Assembly: GCA_015064695.1 (NCBI GenBank)
Contig: SVRS01000010.1
Span: 1-54,290 of the forward strand
Length of the DNA stretch: 54,290 nucleotides
Source: Oscillospiraceae bacterium
GTDB taxonomy: Bacteria; Bacillota; Clostridia; Oscillospirales; CAG-272
Reading direction: 5' to 3'
The translations under genes were made by a program, and so were the position numbers. Within the stretch, counting starts at the first letter, position 1, and every line of letters starts with the position of its first letter. This document shows, one piece after another, positions 44,177 to 53,395 of the stretch. The notes beneath the pieces were generated by a model, which made no database searches, was not told the origin of the DNA, and saw only the letters and a list, made by a program, of their open reading frames with translations.

Positions 44177-45532
44177 TCAGGCCAGCATATCCGCGATGTC
44201 GTCCATCATTTTGGTGCGGGAGACCACCACTACGCGGTCCCCTGCCAGGATCATATCCGAGCCGCGGGGAATGATGACCTTATCCTTGCGGATAATGGCC
44301 GCCACCAGCACGTCACGCTTCTTGTTCAGCTTCATGAGCGGGATGCCCGTCACGGGGGATCCCGCCTTGACAGTGTATTCGGTAGCCTCCACCTTACCCT
44401 GGATGATGTTGTACAGGGTCTCCATGCTACTCCCCATGGAGTTCTTCATAGCGCGGACGTAGCGGGCGATGATGTCGGCGGTGATGTTCTTGGGATAGAT
44501 CGTGGAATCCAGGTCCAGGTGCTTGATGACGTCGTTGAAGGCGATGCGATTGATCTTGGTCACCACCTTGGGGTGACCTATGCTCTTGGCGAACAAGGAT
44601 AGGAAAATATTTTCCTCGTCGATTCCCGTCAGGGCCACGAAGGCCGAGGCACGATCGATCCCCTCCTCCATCAGAAGGGCCTGGTCCGAGGCATCGCCAC
44701 AGATAACGCTGACATCGGGGAATTTGATGCAGAGTTCGTCGCAGATTTCAGGCTTCTTCTCGATGATCTTCACCGCCACGCCGGTGCGGTGCAGGATGCG
44801 ACAAAGGTACTGAGCCGTCTTACCGCCTCCCACCACCATTACGTCCTTGACCGCACGGGTCTTGTAGCCAATGGTACGGAAGAAATCCGCGGCGTTCTTC
44901 GGTGACGCGACTACGGATATAATATCCTTTTCCTCAAAAACGAAGCTACCGTCTGCGATGTAGGCCTCGTCTCCTCGCTCAACGGTACAGACAAGCACGT
45001 CACAGCCCAGCTTGGCCACTACGTCCTTGACAGCCATACCCGTCAGACGGCTTCCCTCGGGAACCTTATACTTCAAAAGCTCCACGCGGCCACCCGCGAA
45101 GGTATCGATCTTAATGGCAGATGGAAAGCGCAACACCCGTGCGATTTCCGCGGCGGCGGCCTGCTCGGGGTTGATGACCATCGCCAAGCCCAGCTCGTCC
45201 TTGAGGTATGCGGCCTCAGAGCTATAGGCCGGGTTCTTGACGCGCGCAATGGTCTGACAGTCTCCGGCCCGCTTGGCCACGAGACAGCACAAAAGATTCA
45301 ATTCATCCGAGCCCGTTACGGCAATGAGCAGATCCGTCTTATCAATACCGGCCTCGGCTTGAACCGTGTGAGTCGCACCGTTTCCCACGTAACCCATAAT
45401 ATCCAAGCGGACGGACAACTCGTTTACAACCTCCGCCCGCGTATCCACAACGGTAATGTTATTGCCATCCTCGTTCAATTGCTCCGCCAGAGTCTGACCG
45501 ACCTTGCCGCAACCTACGATCATAATATTCAT
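44177..45532 (-). CDS. trkA: Trk potassium uptake regulatory subunit, two RCK domains
   Basis: 451 aa cytoplasmic gating subunit. Two tandem RCK modules each start with a nucleotide-binding Rossmann motif (MNIMIVGCGKVGQTLAEQL; VMVVGGGKTAQYL) and end with a TrkA_C lobe (VEATEYTVKAGSPVTG near the C-terminus). Binding of NAD(H) or ATP/ADP controls the TrkH pore. First gene of the trkA-trkH operon, driven by a strong promoter. Confidence 0.95.
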   Translation of the reverse strand: MNIMIVGCGKVGQTLAEQLNEDGNNITVVDTRAEVVNELSVRLDIMGYVGNGATHTVQAEAGIDKTDLLIAVTGSDELNLLCCLVAKRAGDCQTIARVKNPAYSSEAAYLKDELGLAMVINPEQAAAAEIARVLRFPSAIKIDTFAGGRVELLKYKVPEGSRLTGMAVKDVVAKLGCDVLVCTVERGDEAYIADGSFVFEEKDIISVVASPKNAADFFRTIGYKTRAVKDVMVVGGGKTAQYLCRILHRTGVAVKIIEKKPEICDELCIKFPDVSVICGDASDQALLMEEGIDRASAFVALTGIDEENIFLSLFAKSIGHPKVVTKINRIAFNDVIKHLDLDSTIYPKNITADIIARYVRAMKNSMGSSMETLYNIIQGKVEATEYTVKAGSPVTGIPLMKLNKKRDVLVAAIIRKDKVIIPRGSDMILAGDRVVVVSRTKMMDDIADMLA

Positions 45533-45578
45533 AGTATCCCCCTTCTATATGGAGAATTTGGTTTCTTTTGATTTTATC

Positions 45579-45607
45579 ATTATAGCACATTCAAGCCAAA
45601 AAGTCAA
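45579..45607 (-). promoter_or_regulatory. trkA-trkH promoter
   Basis: Minus strand TTGACT, 17-bp spacer ending TGTGC, TATAAT, about 45 bp upstream of the trkA ATG. Confidence 0.8.
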
Positions 45608-45632
45608 GAGTCCCTATTTTCTAAGGATTAAC

Positions 45633-45679
45633 AAAAAAGCAAACGGGAGAAAATCCTCCCTCAAGAGGCTTTTCTCCCG
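45633..45679 (-). terminator. Terminator of the transketolase operon
   Basis: CGGGAGAAAA / TTTTCTCCCG (45644-45679) with an inner CCTC/GAGG stem, then TTTGCTTTTTTG on the minus strand, about 20 bp past the stop at 45698. Confidence 0.9.
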
Positions 45680-45697
45680 CATAGCATATTCCATTTT

Positions 45698-46648
45698 TTA
45701 CTTCTTCAGCGCCAGAGCCTGCTCGATCTTCTCCACCAAGGCGGCGGTGGTCAGGCCATAGGCCTCCAGCAGAGGAGGAACCTTACCCGAACGGCCGAAG
45801 GTGTCGTTGACACCCATGCGGACCACAGGAACGGGAACGGATTCGCAAACGCACTCGGCCACGGCAGAGCCCAGACCGCCGATGACGTTATGCTCCTCCA
45901 CCGTGACGATAGCGCCCGTCTCAGCGGCGGCCTTCTGAACCAGAGCGGTATCCAAAGGCTTGATGGTAGGCATATTGATGATACGCACAGAAATTCCCTT
46001 GGCGGCCAGCTGCTCGGCGGCCTCCTTGGCGTTCTGCAGGAACATACCCGTGTTGATGACGGTGACATCGGCGCCCTCTGCAATGACCTCACCCTTACCC
46101 AGCTCGAAGGTATAGGTGGCCTCGTCGTGCATAACCGGCACAGCGTAGCGGCCAAAGCGGATATAGAAGGGTCCGTCGGTCTCCAGAGCGGCCTTGAGAG
46201 CGCCAGCGGCCTCCACGGCATCCGAGGGATTGATGACGGTCATACCGGGAATAACCCGCATGATGGCCAGGTCCTCCAAGCACTGGTGGGTCGCGCCGTC
46301 CTCGCCCACGGTGATACCCGCATGGGTAGCGCAGACCTTGACGTTCAGGTGAGGATAAGCCACGCTGTTGCGAATCTGCTCAAAGGCGCGGCCTGCGGCA
46401 AACATAGCAAAGGAGGAAGCCACGACGGTCTTGCCTGCGGCGGCCAAGCCGGCGGCAATGCCGATCATATTGCCCTCAGCGATACCGCAATCGAAGAAGC
46501 GGTCGGGATATGCCTTTGCGAAATAGCAGGTCTTGGTAGCCTCAGCCAGGTCGGCGTCCAGCACCACGAAATCCTTTTCAGCGCCCAACGCGGCCAGGGC
46601 CTTGCCGTAGGCCTCGCGGGTAGCGATCTTTTGTCCCAATTCAAACAT
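45698..46648 (-). CDS. Transketolase, C-terminal (pyrimidine-binding) subunit
   Basis: 316 aa. Carries the PYR domain with the activating glutamate E58 in CGIAEGNMIGIAAG, and the C-terminal domain (VEEHNVIGGLGSAVAE). Phosphate and substrate contacts are suggested by ATHAGITVGEDGATHQ. With the N-terminal half encoded 13 nt upstream it rebuilds a complete TPP-dependent transketolase for the non-oxidative pentose phosphate pathway. The ATG at 46648 follows AAGGAGG. Split transketolases are common in Clostridia. Confidence 0.93.
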   Translation of the reverse strand: MFELGQKIATREAYGKALAALGAEKDFVVLDADLAEATKTCYFAKAYPDRFFDCGIAEGNMIGIAAGLAAAGKTVVASSFAMFAAGRAFEQIRNSVAYPHLNVKVCATHAGITVGEDGATHQCLEDLAIMRVIPGMTVINPSDAVEAAGALKAALETDGPFYIRFGRYAVPVMHDEATYTFELGKGEVIAEGADVTVINTGMFLQNAKEAAEQLAAKGISVRIINMPTIKPLDTALVQKAAAETGAIVTVEEHNVIGGLGSAVAECVCESVPVPVVRMGVNDTFGRSGKVPPLLEAYGLTTAALVEKIEQALALKK

Positions 46649-46661
46649 ATTTTCTTCCTCC

Positions 46662-47489
46662 TTACAGCAAAGCCTTAAGCTCGGCAATGGCCTGCTCGTG
46701 CTGCGCATCGTTGGGGGCGGAGCCGTGCCACTTGACCTGGTTCTCCATGAAGGACACGCCCTTACCCTTGACGGAATTTGCCACGATAGCGGTGGGCTGA
46801 CCCTTCACCGACTTAGCCTCCTCAAAGGCGGCCTCAATCTGCTCAAAATCGTGGGCGTCGATGGTAATGACGTGGTAGCCGAAGGCAGAAAGCTTCCCTT
46901 CATAGGGAGCGGGGTTGACAATATCCGCCACAGGGCCGTCAATCTGCAAACCGTTGTAGTCGATGATCACGCAAAGGTTATCCAGCTTGTGGCGAGCGGC
47001 GAACATGAGAGCCTCCCATACCTGGCCCTCCTCAGACTCACCGTCGCCCACGATGGTGTAGGTGCGGTAGTCCTTACCGTCGATCTTAGCGGCCAGTGCC
47101 ATGCCAACGGCGGCAGAGATTCCCTGCCCCAAGGAGCCGGTTGTCATGTCCACGCCGGGGATGTGCTTCATGTCGGGGTGACCCTGAAGATAGGAATCCA
47201 CCTGCCGGAGGGTTGTGAGATCCTCCACAGGAAAGAAGCCGCGGTTCGCTAAAGTCGAATACAGAACAGGGGCGGCATGGCCCTTGGAAAGGACGAAGCG
47301 GTCGCGATCTGCCCACTTGGGATTTTCGGTATCCAGCTTCATTTCAGAAAAAAACAAGTAAGTCATAATGTCCGCTGAGGACAGAGATCCGCCGGGGTGA
47401 CCCGAGGCGGCAGCGTGAGTCGCGTCGACGATCCCCATACGGATCATAGTCGCAGTCCGCTTCAGTTGTACAAGCTTGCTAGCATCCAT
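46662..47489 (-). CDS. Transketolase, N-terminal (TPP-binding) subunit
   Basis: 275 aa. The TPP/Mg2+ motif runs from GDGESEEGQVWEA (148-160) to IIDYNG (N179); active-site histidines H31 (SGHPGGSLS) and H71 (LSKGHAAP) are present. The ATG at 47489 follows AGAAAGGGA; a start seven codons earlier is not preceded by such a site. First gene of the two-gene transketolase operon. Confidence 0.93.
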   Translation of the reverse strand: MDASKLVQLKRTATMIRMGIVDATHAAASGHPGGSLSSADIMTYLFFSEMKLDTENPKWADRDRFVLSKGHAAPVLYSTLANRGFFPVEDLTTLRQVDSYLQGHPDMKHIPGVDMTTGSLGQGISAAVGMALAAKIDGKDYRTYTIVGDGESEEGQVWEALMFAARHKLDNLCVIIDYNGLQIDGPVADIVNPAPYEGKLSAFGYHVITIDAHDFEQIEAAFEEAKSVKGQPTAIVANSVKGKGVSFMENQVKWHGSAPNDAQHEQAIAELKALL

Positions 47490-47548
47490 GGTACTTCCCT
47501 TTCTGCCCATTGAGGGCGGCCGCTCTATGCGGCGATGAATACTGTTTT

Positions 47549-47577
47549 ATTATATCATAAGTTTTCTCTGATGTCAA
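47549..47577 (-). promoter_or_regulatory. Transketolase operon promoter
   Basis: Minus strand TTGACA, 17-bp spacer, TATAAT, about 60 bp upstream of the ATG at 47489. Confidence 0.85.
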
Positions 47578-47661
47578 GTCCTTATATTGAAAAGAAATTC
47601 TATCATATTCCCTATCGATCCATCCGTGTTTTTCGCATTTGTAAACAAACCTTGTGCCCTA

Positions 47662-47708
47662 TTGCATTTTCCATCGCAATGTGGTATAATAAAATGTGGT
47701 ATAATAAA
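47662..47708 (+). promoter_or_regulatory. Promoter of the DtxR-type gene with a duplicated -10 unit
   Basis: TTGCAT (47662-47667), 17-bp spacer, TATAAT (47685-47690). The 15-mer ATGTGGTATAATAAA occurs twice in tandem (47679-47693 and 47694-47708), giving a second -10 at 47700. The second copy ends 18 bp before the ATG and could be an autoregulatory site. Confidence 0.75.
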
Positions 47709-47725
47709 AAAAGCGAGGTGCGCCT

Positions 47726-48088
47726 ATGAAGCTCCTGGAATCCGGCCAGATGTACCTGGAAACCATATACGTCCTATCCAAGAAAATGCCCACCGTCCAC
47801 TCCATCGACGTCAGCGAGCATATGGGCTACTCCAAGCCCAGTGTCAGCCGAGCCATTGGTCTGCTCCGCAGCGGAGGATACGTGGATATGGCCGAGGACG
47901 GCTCCTTGGTGTTGACCCCCTCAGGACTTGAGGTTGCCCAACAAATCTACGATCGCCACACCGTTCTGACCGACTTTCTGATCAAGCTGGGTGTGGACCA
48001 CGAGACAGCCGCCGAGGACGCCTGCAAAATGGAGCATGACATCAGCGACGAATCCCTCAACGCCATCCGACGCTTTGTAGAAAACTAA
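47726..48088 (+). CDS. DtxR-family metal-dependent transcriptional regulator
   Basis: 120 aa. A winged helix (DVSEHMGYSKPSVSRAIGLL) is followed by the metal-binding and dimerisation domain; the SH3-like third domain of DtxR is absent, as in MntR. The metal ligands align with DtxR rather than MntR: M9, C100, E103 and H104 match the DtxR M10/C102/E105/H106 site, and H78 matches its second site, which favours iron sensing. GCGAGG lies upstream of the ATG. It is monocistronic; its targets are not in evidence here. Confidence 0.9.
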   Translation: MKLLESGQMYLETIYVLSKKMPTVHSIDVSEHMGYSKPSVSRAIGLLRSGGYVDMAEDGSLVLTPSGLEVAQQIYDRHTVLTDFLIKLGVDHETAAEDACKMEHDISDESLNAIRRFVEN

Positions 48089-48116
48089 ACATTTCGTTTA
48101 TACGTTTTGGAAAATC

Positions 48117-48152
48117 ATCCCCCGATTCGGTCGAACCGTTTCGGGGGATTTT
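48117..48152. terminator. Bidirectional terminator
   Basis: ATCCCCCGA / TCGGGGGAT with an inner CGGT/ACCG stem, TTTTC on the plus side and ATTTTC on the minus side. It separates the convergent DtxR-type and hydrolase genes. Confidence 0.85.
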
Positions 48153-48160
48153 CATATTGA

Positions 48161-49177
48161 TCACTTCGTTTTTTTAAACCGCTTTTTCTTTCCGGGCAGA
48201 GTGGGAGGAGGCAGACGGTCATCCCAGGCCTTGAAGAATTCCAGCAGCTTGTTCTGGTAGACCTCGGTCTGCACCAAGAAGCTCAAGCCGTGGCCTGCGT
48301 AGGGCACGATCAGAATGTCCTTAGGTGCCTGACACGCATAGTAGTTCTCAATGCTCATACGAACAGGAACGAAATCGTCCGCATCGCCGTGAATGAACAG
48401 GCAGGGGATCTCGGTATTCTTGGCCATAGCCTCAATGGGCGAGGCTGATTTCAAGGTAAAGCCACCCCGCATCTTGCAGTTGAGATTCACCGCCGCCAGG
48501 GTCGGGCCCGTCCACCCGCCCAGGGATTTTTCCACCGTAAGCTTCACGATTTCGTCAGGGGTAGAGTACGCGCAATCCGCAATGATGGCAGTAACTCGCC
48601 GGGCCACGTCCAGCTCAGCGGTCATGAGGACCGTTGCCGCCCCCATGGAAACACCGCAAAGATACACGGGTGTACCGGGATGATTGGCCTCCAGCCAATC
48701 CAGCCAGGAAACCACATCGTATCTTTCTTCAACACCGTAGGAAATCAAATCCCCACCGCTCTCACCGTGACAGCGCTGATCGATCAGAAGGAGGTTGCAG
48801 GCATTCTCATGCAGAAAGGGGGAGCTGGCAGAAAAATCCACGTTCCAGCAGCTTCTCCAACCGTGAGCCAGGATCACCGTCCGACGGGCTCCCTCGGCGG
48901 GATACCAACGCGCACGGAGAACGTATCCGTCCCGTGAGCGGATGGCTACCTGCTCCAGGGGAAGCTCCCGCAGGGCGCGGGCCTTCTCACGAATGGTGTC
49001 ATCCATAGGATGATCGGAATCCCCTCCGGATGCGGCCACGATCATATCCGTCAAGGGGGAACGTCGGCGAGCCACCACCGACGTCATGATTTCGGTGTAT
49101 AGCGCGGCGGCGGCCAAGGTCACACCGCCTGCGGCCAAGCCGATTCCGGTTAAAATCTTCTTATACTCGGGCTTCAT
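48161..49177 (-). CDS. Alpha/beta hydrolase with N-terminal membrane anchor
   Basis: 338 aa. One hydrophobic helix (about 9-30) precedes a hydrolase domain with oxyanion-region HGWRSCW, nucleophile elbow YLCGVSMGAATVL, acid in IHGDADDFVP and catalytic His in PYAGHGLS. This is the serine aminopeptidase/BAAT-type esterase pattern. The basic tail (GKKKRFKKTK) may lie in the cytoplasm or wall. Its start overlaps the end of the upstream membrane-protein gene by 17 bp. The substrate is unknown. Confidence 0.85.
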   Translation of the reverse strand: MKPEYKKILTGIGLAAGGVTLAAAALYTEIMTSVVARRRSPLTDMIVAASGGDSDHPMDDTIREKARALRELPLEQVAIRSRDGYVLRARWYPAEGARRTVILAHGWRSCWNVDFSASSPFLHENACNLLLIDQRCHGESGGDLISYGVEERYDVVSWLDWLEANHPGTPVYLCGVSMGAATVLMTAELDVARRVTAIIADCAYSTPDEIVKLTVEKSLGGWTGPTLAAVNLNCKMRGGFTLKSASPIEAMAKNTEIPCLFIHGDADDFVPVRMSIENYYACQAPKDILIVPYAGHGLSFLVQTEVYQNKLLEFFKAWDDRLPPPTLPGKKKRFKKTK

Positions 49178-49820
49178 GGGCGTTGTCTCCCTTCATTTCT
49201 TCCTGATTTTCAGACCGCTCGCCTTCCCGAGCGGCTTTTTCTGCGGCCTTGACTGCCTCGTATTCCTCCACGGTTTGCAGAGGCTCAAGCACCTCGGTTT
49301 CGGGAAAGCGTATCTCTCTGCGGGCGCGGGCACCGTGATAGACCAATAGCGCCATCAGCGGAACGGTCAAGCGAACAAACCATTCGTGAAGCTCCATGAG
49401 CAGAGTGATCTCCACCTTTCCGTCGGTTTTGGGAATGCTGACTCCGGATGCCAGCGCGTTGATATAGAGGGCTTCACTGATGGAGGCCAAATAAGGGAGT
49501 AGGACGGCGTAGACCAACACGGCGACCAGCGCAATCTCCCAGAACATTTCCCTCCGCACAGAACCGTCATGAGGATCGTGTTTATGGTACACGGCGAGCT
49601 GGAACACACAAATGATGACAAAGGGAAGAGAAAACCCAATCTGCTCGGTGAACCAAGCAAGAGTTTTGCTTTCGTCATCCAGCAATCGGTCGTGATAGAA
49701 ATCAAAGGCGGTATAATAGAGATACATGCATCCCGCCACGAGCGCCGTCAGCAAAACGCTGCACAGCAATATGCGGAGGATACTGATCCTGGTTTTGGTT
49801 TTGGCGATCTGTTTCGGCAT
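49161..49820 (-). CDS. Four-helix membrane protein, unknown function
   Basis: 219 aa. Hydrophobic helices lie at about 14-36, 60-80, 92-115 and 145-168, followed by a charged Glu/Lys/Arg-rich cytoplasmic tail. No family recognised. The ATG at 49820 follows CGGAGG at 5 nt; an extension of 15 codons overlaps the -10 region. It is cotranscribed with the hydrolase gene and divergent from spoIIE. A function in the envelope or in sporulation is only suggested by position. Confidence 0.75.
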   Translation of the reverse strand: MPKQIAKTKTRISILRILLCSVLLTALVAGCMYLYYTAFDFYHDRLLDDESKTLAWFTEQIGFSLPFVIICVFQLAVYHKHDPHDGSVRREMFWEIALVAVLVYAVLLPYLASISEALYINALASGVSIPKTDGKVEITLLMELHEWFVRLTVPLMALLVYHGARARREIRFPETEVLEPLQTVEEYEAVKAAEKAAREGERSENQEEMKGDNAHEARV

Positions 49821-49853
49821 AGAAACCTCCGAGGGTAGTATATAGACCCTTTT

Positions 49854-49882
49854 AGTATAACACAAAAACCACGACTTGTCCA
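49854..49882 (-). promoter_or_regulatory. Promoter of the membrane-protein/hydrolase pair
   Basis: Minus strand TGGACA, 17-bp spacer ending TGTGT, TATACT, about 35 bp upstream of the ATG at 49820. Confidence 0.7.
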
Positions 49883-50011
49883 GTAGATTTCAAGAAATTT
49901 ACAATGTTGACAAAGTTTTTTCCACGCATTCCCGATTTTCCCATTCTTCACCTCTCACCATCGGGAAAAGTCGAAGAATTCCCATGGATTTTTATTTTCC
50001 CGCGACGGGTT

Positions 50012-50044
50012 GTGACAGAATACGCCCGCCCCATGGAGTATAAT
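50012..50044 (+). promoter_or_regulatory. spoIIE promoter with 21-bp spacing
   Basis: GTGACA (50012-50017) and TATAAT (50039-50044) are separated by 21 bp, the unusual spacing of Spo0A-activated sigma-A promoters of spoIIE and spoIIG in Bacillus. A near-match to the Spo0A box (AGTCGAA, 49969-49975) lies about 40 bp upstream and an exact TGTCGAA at 50100-50106 downstream. Confidence 0.6.
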
Positions 50045-50141
50045 AAGAGAAAGCCGCGGAGCAAACGTACACTCTGCCGTGCCGTTTTCATTCACGCTAT
50101 GTCGAAACAATCCAGGAATACTAAGAAACAAGGAGGCCGTT

Positions 50142-52907
50142 ATGACCCAATCCCCTCGTGCCCGTATGAACTCTACCGTACATAAGCCCCCCATCGCCAA
50201 GGATGATGACCAAAAACACCGATTGTACCGCATCGCCCGCCCCATACGAGGGGCGCTTTGGTGTGGGATTGCCTTTCTGCTGGGATCCTGCTCTGCCCTT
50301 TGGAGTGCCGCTCCGTTGGGACTTGCTCTTCTCTCGGCGGCCTCCTCCTACACCTGGTACATATTTGCAGGCCTGCTTCTGTCCGCCATATTCCGTCCTG
50401 TTTTTCTATCGGGATGGGCCTGGGGAGGTGTTTATCTTCTCTGCGTAATCCTGCGGTTGACCATTCGCTTTTTCGTGGATCCTCCCCTGCTCCCCGACGG
50501 TCGACCTTGTCGCGGGCAAATGTACCTCCGTCTTTGTTGGCGCTCCTTCAAGCAGAACGTAGGGCTTCTCCCCTTCCGCGAGGAAGATATCTCGGACTAT
50601 TACCCGGGAAGCACCTCGAAAAATTCCTCGGGACATACCACGGATACCCCTATTGACAAAACCGCCGCTTCCCTCAAGTCCACACGCGCCCCCGTATCCG
50701 AGGTTTCTCCCCGCCTATTTTGGGAGCATCCCCTCCTCCGTATGTTGACCGCCGCAGTCTGCGGTCTGATCGCAGGGATCTTCATTGTCATAACGGGCGG
50801 ATACCATTTGTACGATCTGCTCTCCGCCCTGGCCCTGCTGATCCTGACCCCCTGCGCCACACTTCTGCTGGTCTCATGCTTTGGAGAGACGGGTATGGTG
50901 CTTCTCTTCTCTACCGACCCACTTCGGCTGTCTGAAACCCGCCCCGATATTCGAACGTCCGCCTCCTCTTTTGATAGCGTGACCAAGCGATTCCACGTGC
51001 TTCCCCTCTGCTCGGTATGCTTTCTTATTGGATGTACCGTATACGCGGCCCGTGCATTCACACCAACCTTCGGCTCTCCCTATCTGAGAATTTCTCTGAC
51101 CGTTCTGCTTGGCCTGGTGGTCTCTCTGACCGCATCCTCCCGCTTGGGTTTTGTTTCGGGACTTGCTGTGAGCGTGATCACAGGTATGGCTGCGTCTCCT
51201 GCTCTATCTCCCTTATTCATTCTATGCGCCGGAGTTTACGGACTCATTACCACCCGCTCGCCTCGGTGGGCTGCCGCCGCAGGATGCGTGGCAGGCGGTA
51301 TTTGGTGTGTCACCGTGACGGGCATCCTTTCCTTCCTACCTATTTTCCCCGCCGTCCTTTTGGCTCCTCCGGTATTCTTTTTATCCGAACGCATATGGAG
51401 CTCCCTTCCGCCCCTCCTTCCGGGAAAGGAAAATGCCGATGCGGATTTGGAGGACATGACGCGGCTTCTGAGCAATCTGCTCTCCGGAGAGGTCCGATTG
51501 AAATCCGGAGCAAGCCGGCTTCAATCCCTGGCGGAGGTATTCACCTCCCTGTCCCAACGTTTTTACGGCCTATCGGGTCAGCTCAAGCGCCCCCGCATGC
51601 AGGAGCTGCGAAGCATTTGCGATGAATGCTTCGGAAAGCATTGCGCAAAATGCAGCAAGCGAGATATCTGTTGGGGAGCAGAATATGATCGCACGCTGGA
51701 GGCGCAAGCCCGACTTACTGCCCGTCTTCACGCCGGTGAGCGCGCCACTCTGAATATCCTTCCGGATTCTCTGCGAGAGTTTTGTCCCCGTATGGAAACC
51801 GTAATCGGTGATATCAACGACCGTTACGCCCACCTTACCGAGCGCCTACTGCGCAACGAGCAAACGGACACCTTTGCCGCCGACTATGCCTCCATGGCGG
51901 CCCTGCTGACCGATATTTTGGAGGAAGACCGCCGCGAGCTGATGGATTTCACCTACAATCGAGAAACAGCCGATGCCGTATACGAGCTTCTCGCGAACAC
52001 GGGGATTCCCGTTCGGGGTGTCGTCGTTGTCGGGAAGCCCAACCGCCGTCGTGTCATCATCCGTCTGACAGATTTGGACGTCTATGTCAAGAACCAACAA
52101 AGGATCCTGCGGGAGCTGGAGGCACTATGCGGAACCCCCTTGGATCAACCCCTTATGGAGTATGAAGGGACGGGGGGCGTCCTTACCTTTAGCTCCAAGG
52201 CCGCCCTGTCCGTACAGTATTCCGGTAGCACGGTTCCCTCCGATCGCGCGGCCGATGATCCTATGCCGCCGCCTCTGACCCACGAAACCCCCAAGGGAGC
52301 TTATGCCCCTCCGGCTGTATGCGGAGATCACATTGCACTTTTCCGAACCGACAACGCCTATCTCTACGCTCTGATCAGCGACGGCATGGGTGCGGGAGAG
52401 GAAGCCTCCATGACCTCGGACATCTGCACCATGTTCTTGGAGAAGATGCTGGCCGCAGGCAACAAGGTGGATATTTCCCTCCGCATGCTGGATACCTACG
52501 TGCGCTCCAAGAATCGAGGGACATGGGAGGAATGCTCTGCCACGGTGGATTTGATGGAGCTGGATCTGACCGATGGACAAGCCGTATTCGCCAAGTACGG
52601 TGCCGCCCCCACCTACGTAGTGCGGGAGGGCAAGGTCTACAAGCTTCAAACGCCCACCATGCCCATCGGAATTCTTTCAGATCTCCCCCGACACGAGCTT
52701 CGGTTCCGTACCCATCCCGGCGACGTTTTGGTCATGGTCAGCGACGGTATTACCTTGGGCAATGACGAATGTCCCTGGCTGATGGATCTGCTCACATCTC
52801 CCATGCCCGCCAGTATGGATTCACTTCGGTCGGATATCATCAAGCGCGCCCTCTCGGCCGGCTCGGAGGATGATCTGTCTGCCATCGCCATACGGGTGGA
52901 TGCATAA
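50142..52907 (+). CDS. spoIIE: Stage II sporulation protein E (serine phosphatase)
   Basis: 921 aa. It dephosphorylates SpoIIAA to activate sigma-F in the forespore and helps assemble the polar septum. The N-terminal half carries about ten hydrophobic helices, the middle region has a cysteine cluster (ICDECFGKHCAKCSKRDICW) and a coiled segment, and the C-terminal roughly 220 residues are the PP2C phosphatase with LISDGMGAGEEA, ECSATVDLMELDL, KYGAAPTYVV, VLVMVSDGITLG and EDDLSAIAIRV. The ATG at 50142 follows AAGGAGG; a 21-codon extension is rejected. It is complete, so the organism very likely forms endospores. Confidence 0.95.
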   Translation: MTQSPRARMNSTVHKPPIAKDDDQKHRLYRIARPIRGALWCGIAFLLGSCSALWSAAPLGLALLSAASSYTWYIFAGLLLSAIFRPVFLSGWAWGGVYLLCVILRLTIRFFVDPPLLPDGRPCRGQMYLRLCWRSFKQNVGLLPFREEDISDYYPGSTSKNSSGHTTDTPIDKTAASLKSTRAPVSEVSPRLFWEHPLLRMLTAAVCGLIAGIFIVITGGYHLYDLLSALALLILTPCATLLLVSCFGETGMVLLFSTDPLRLSETRPDIRTSASSFDSVTKRFHVLPLCSVCFLIGCTVYAARAFTPTFGSPYLRISLTVLLGLVVSLTASSRLGFVSGLAVSVITGMAASPALSPLFILCAGVYGLITTRSPRWAAAAGCVAGGIWCVTVTGILSFLPIFPAVLLAPPVFFLSERIWSSLPPLLPGKENADADLEDMTRLLSNLLSGEVRLKSGASRLQSLAEVFTSLSQRFYGLSGQLKRPRMQELRSICDECFGKHCAKCSKRDICWGAEYDRTLEAQARLTARLHAGERATLNILPDSLREFCPRMETVIGDINDRYAHLTERLLRNEQTDTFAADYASMAALLTDILEEDRRELMDFTYNRETADAVYELLANTGIPVRGVVVVGKPNRRRVIIRLTDLDVYVKNQQRILRELEALCGTPLDQPLMEYEGTGGVLTFSSKAALSVQYSGSTVPSDRAADDPMPPPLTHETPKGAYAPPAVCGDHIALFRTDNAYLYALISDGMGAGEEASMTSDICTMFLEKMLAAGNKVDISLRMLDTYVRSKNRGTWEECSATVDLMELDLTDGQAVFAKYGAAPTYVVREGKVYKLQTPTMPIGILSDLPRHELRFRTHPGDVLVMVSDGITLGNDECPWLMDLLTSPMPASMDSLRSDIIKRALSAGSEDDLSAIAIRVDA

Positions 52908-53058
52908 CGCCGTTACCGCTTTTCCTCCGTTCCCTCCCAGAAAACGCCAACCCGACGATTGGGTTTCATAGGAATGATAAAAGCACCTCGATTAGCGGAC
53001 TTCTCATAAGGATGTTAGAAAAATCCAATAAACAGCCGATTGAGAGTGACTAAAAAAG

Positions 53059-53099
53059 AAAAATCCAACATGGACGAAACGTCTGTGTTGGATTTTTCT
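53059..53099 (+). terminator. spoIIE terminator
   Basis: AAAAATCCAACA pairs with TGTTGGATTTTT, with an inner GACG/CGTC stem, and the T run ends TTTTTCTC. About 150 bp past the spoIIE stop. The rest of 52908-53395 is AT-rich and shows only a TATAAT (53356-53361) without a good -35. Confidence 0.85.
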
Positions 53100-53395
53100 C
53101 TATCTTAACTATATCTATAGATTATTATAATAAATAATCTCGATCATTAAAAAATGATGTTTATTTTCCTCAATTAATCCTGCGGTTTTCAAAATCATCA
53201 ACACATACATAATGTATTCATCGGAGTTAAGCGTATACATGATCAGCTCATTTCAAAGAACATGACAAGTCGTTTTGAAGCGAAGTCGCGTAAAAAATTT
53301 GGCTACTGATGAAGAAAAGGCGGATGGAATTCAACACTTCGTCACATTTATATGGTATAATGAAAGAAAAAGGATGACAGATTGGAGGTAGGTAC

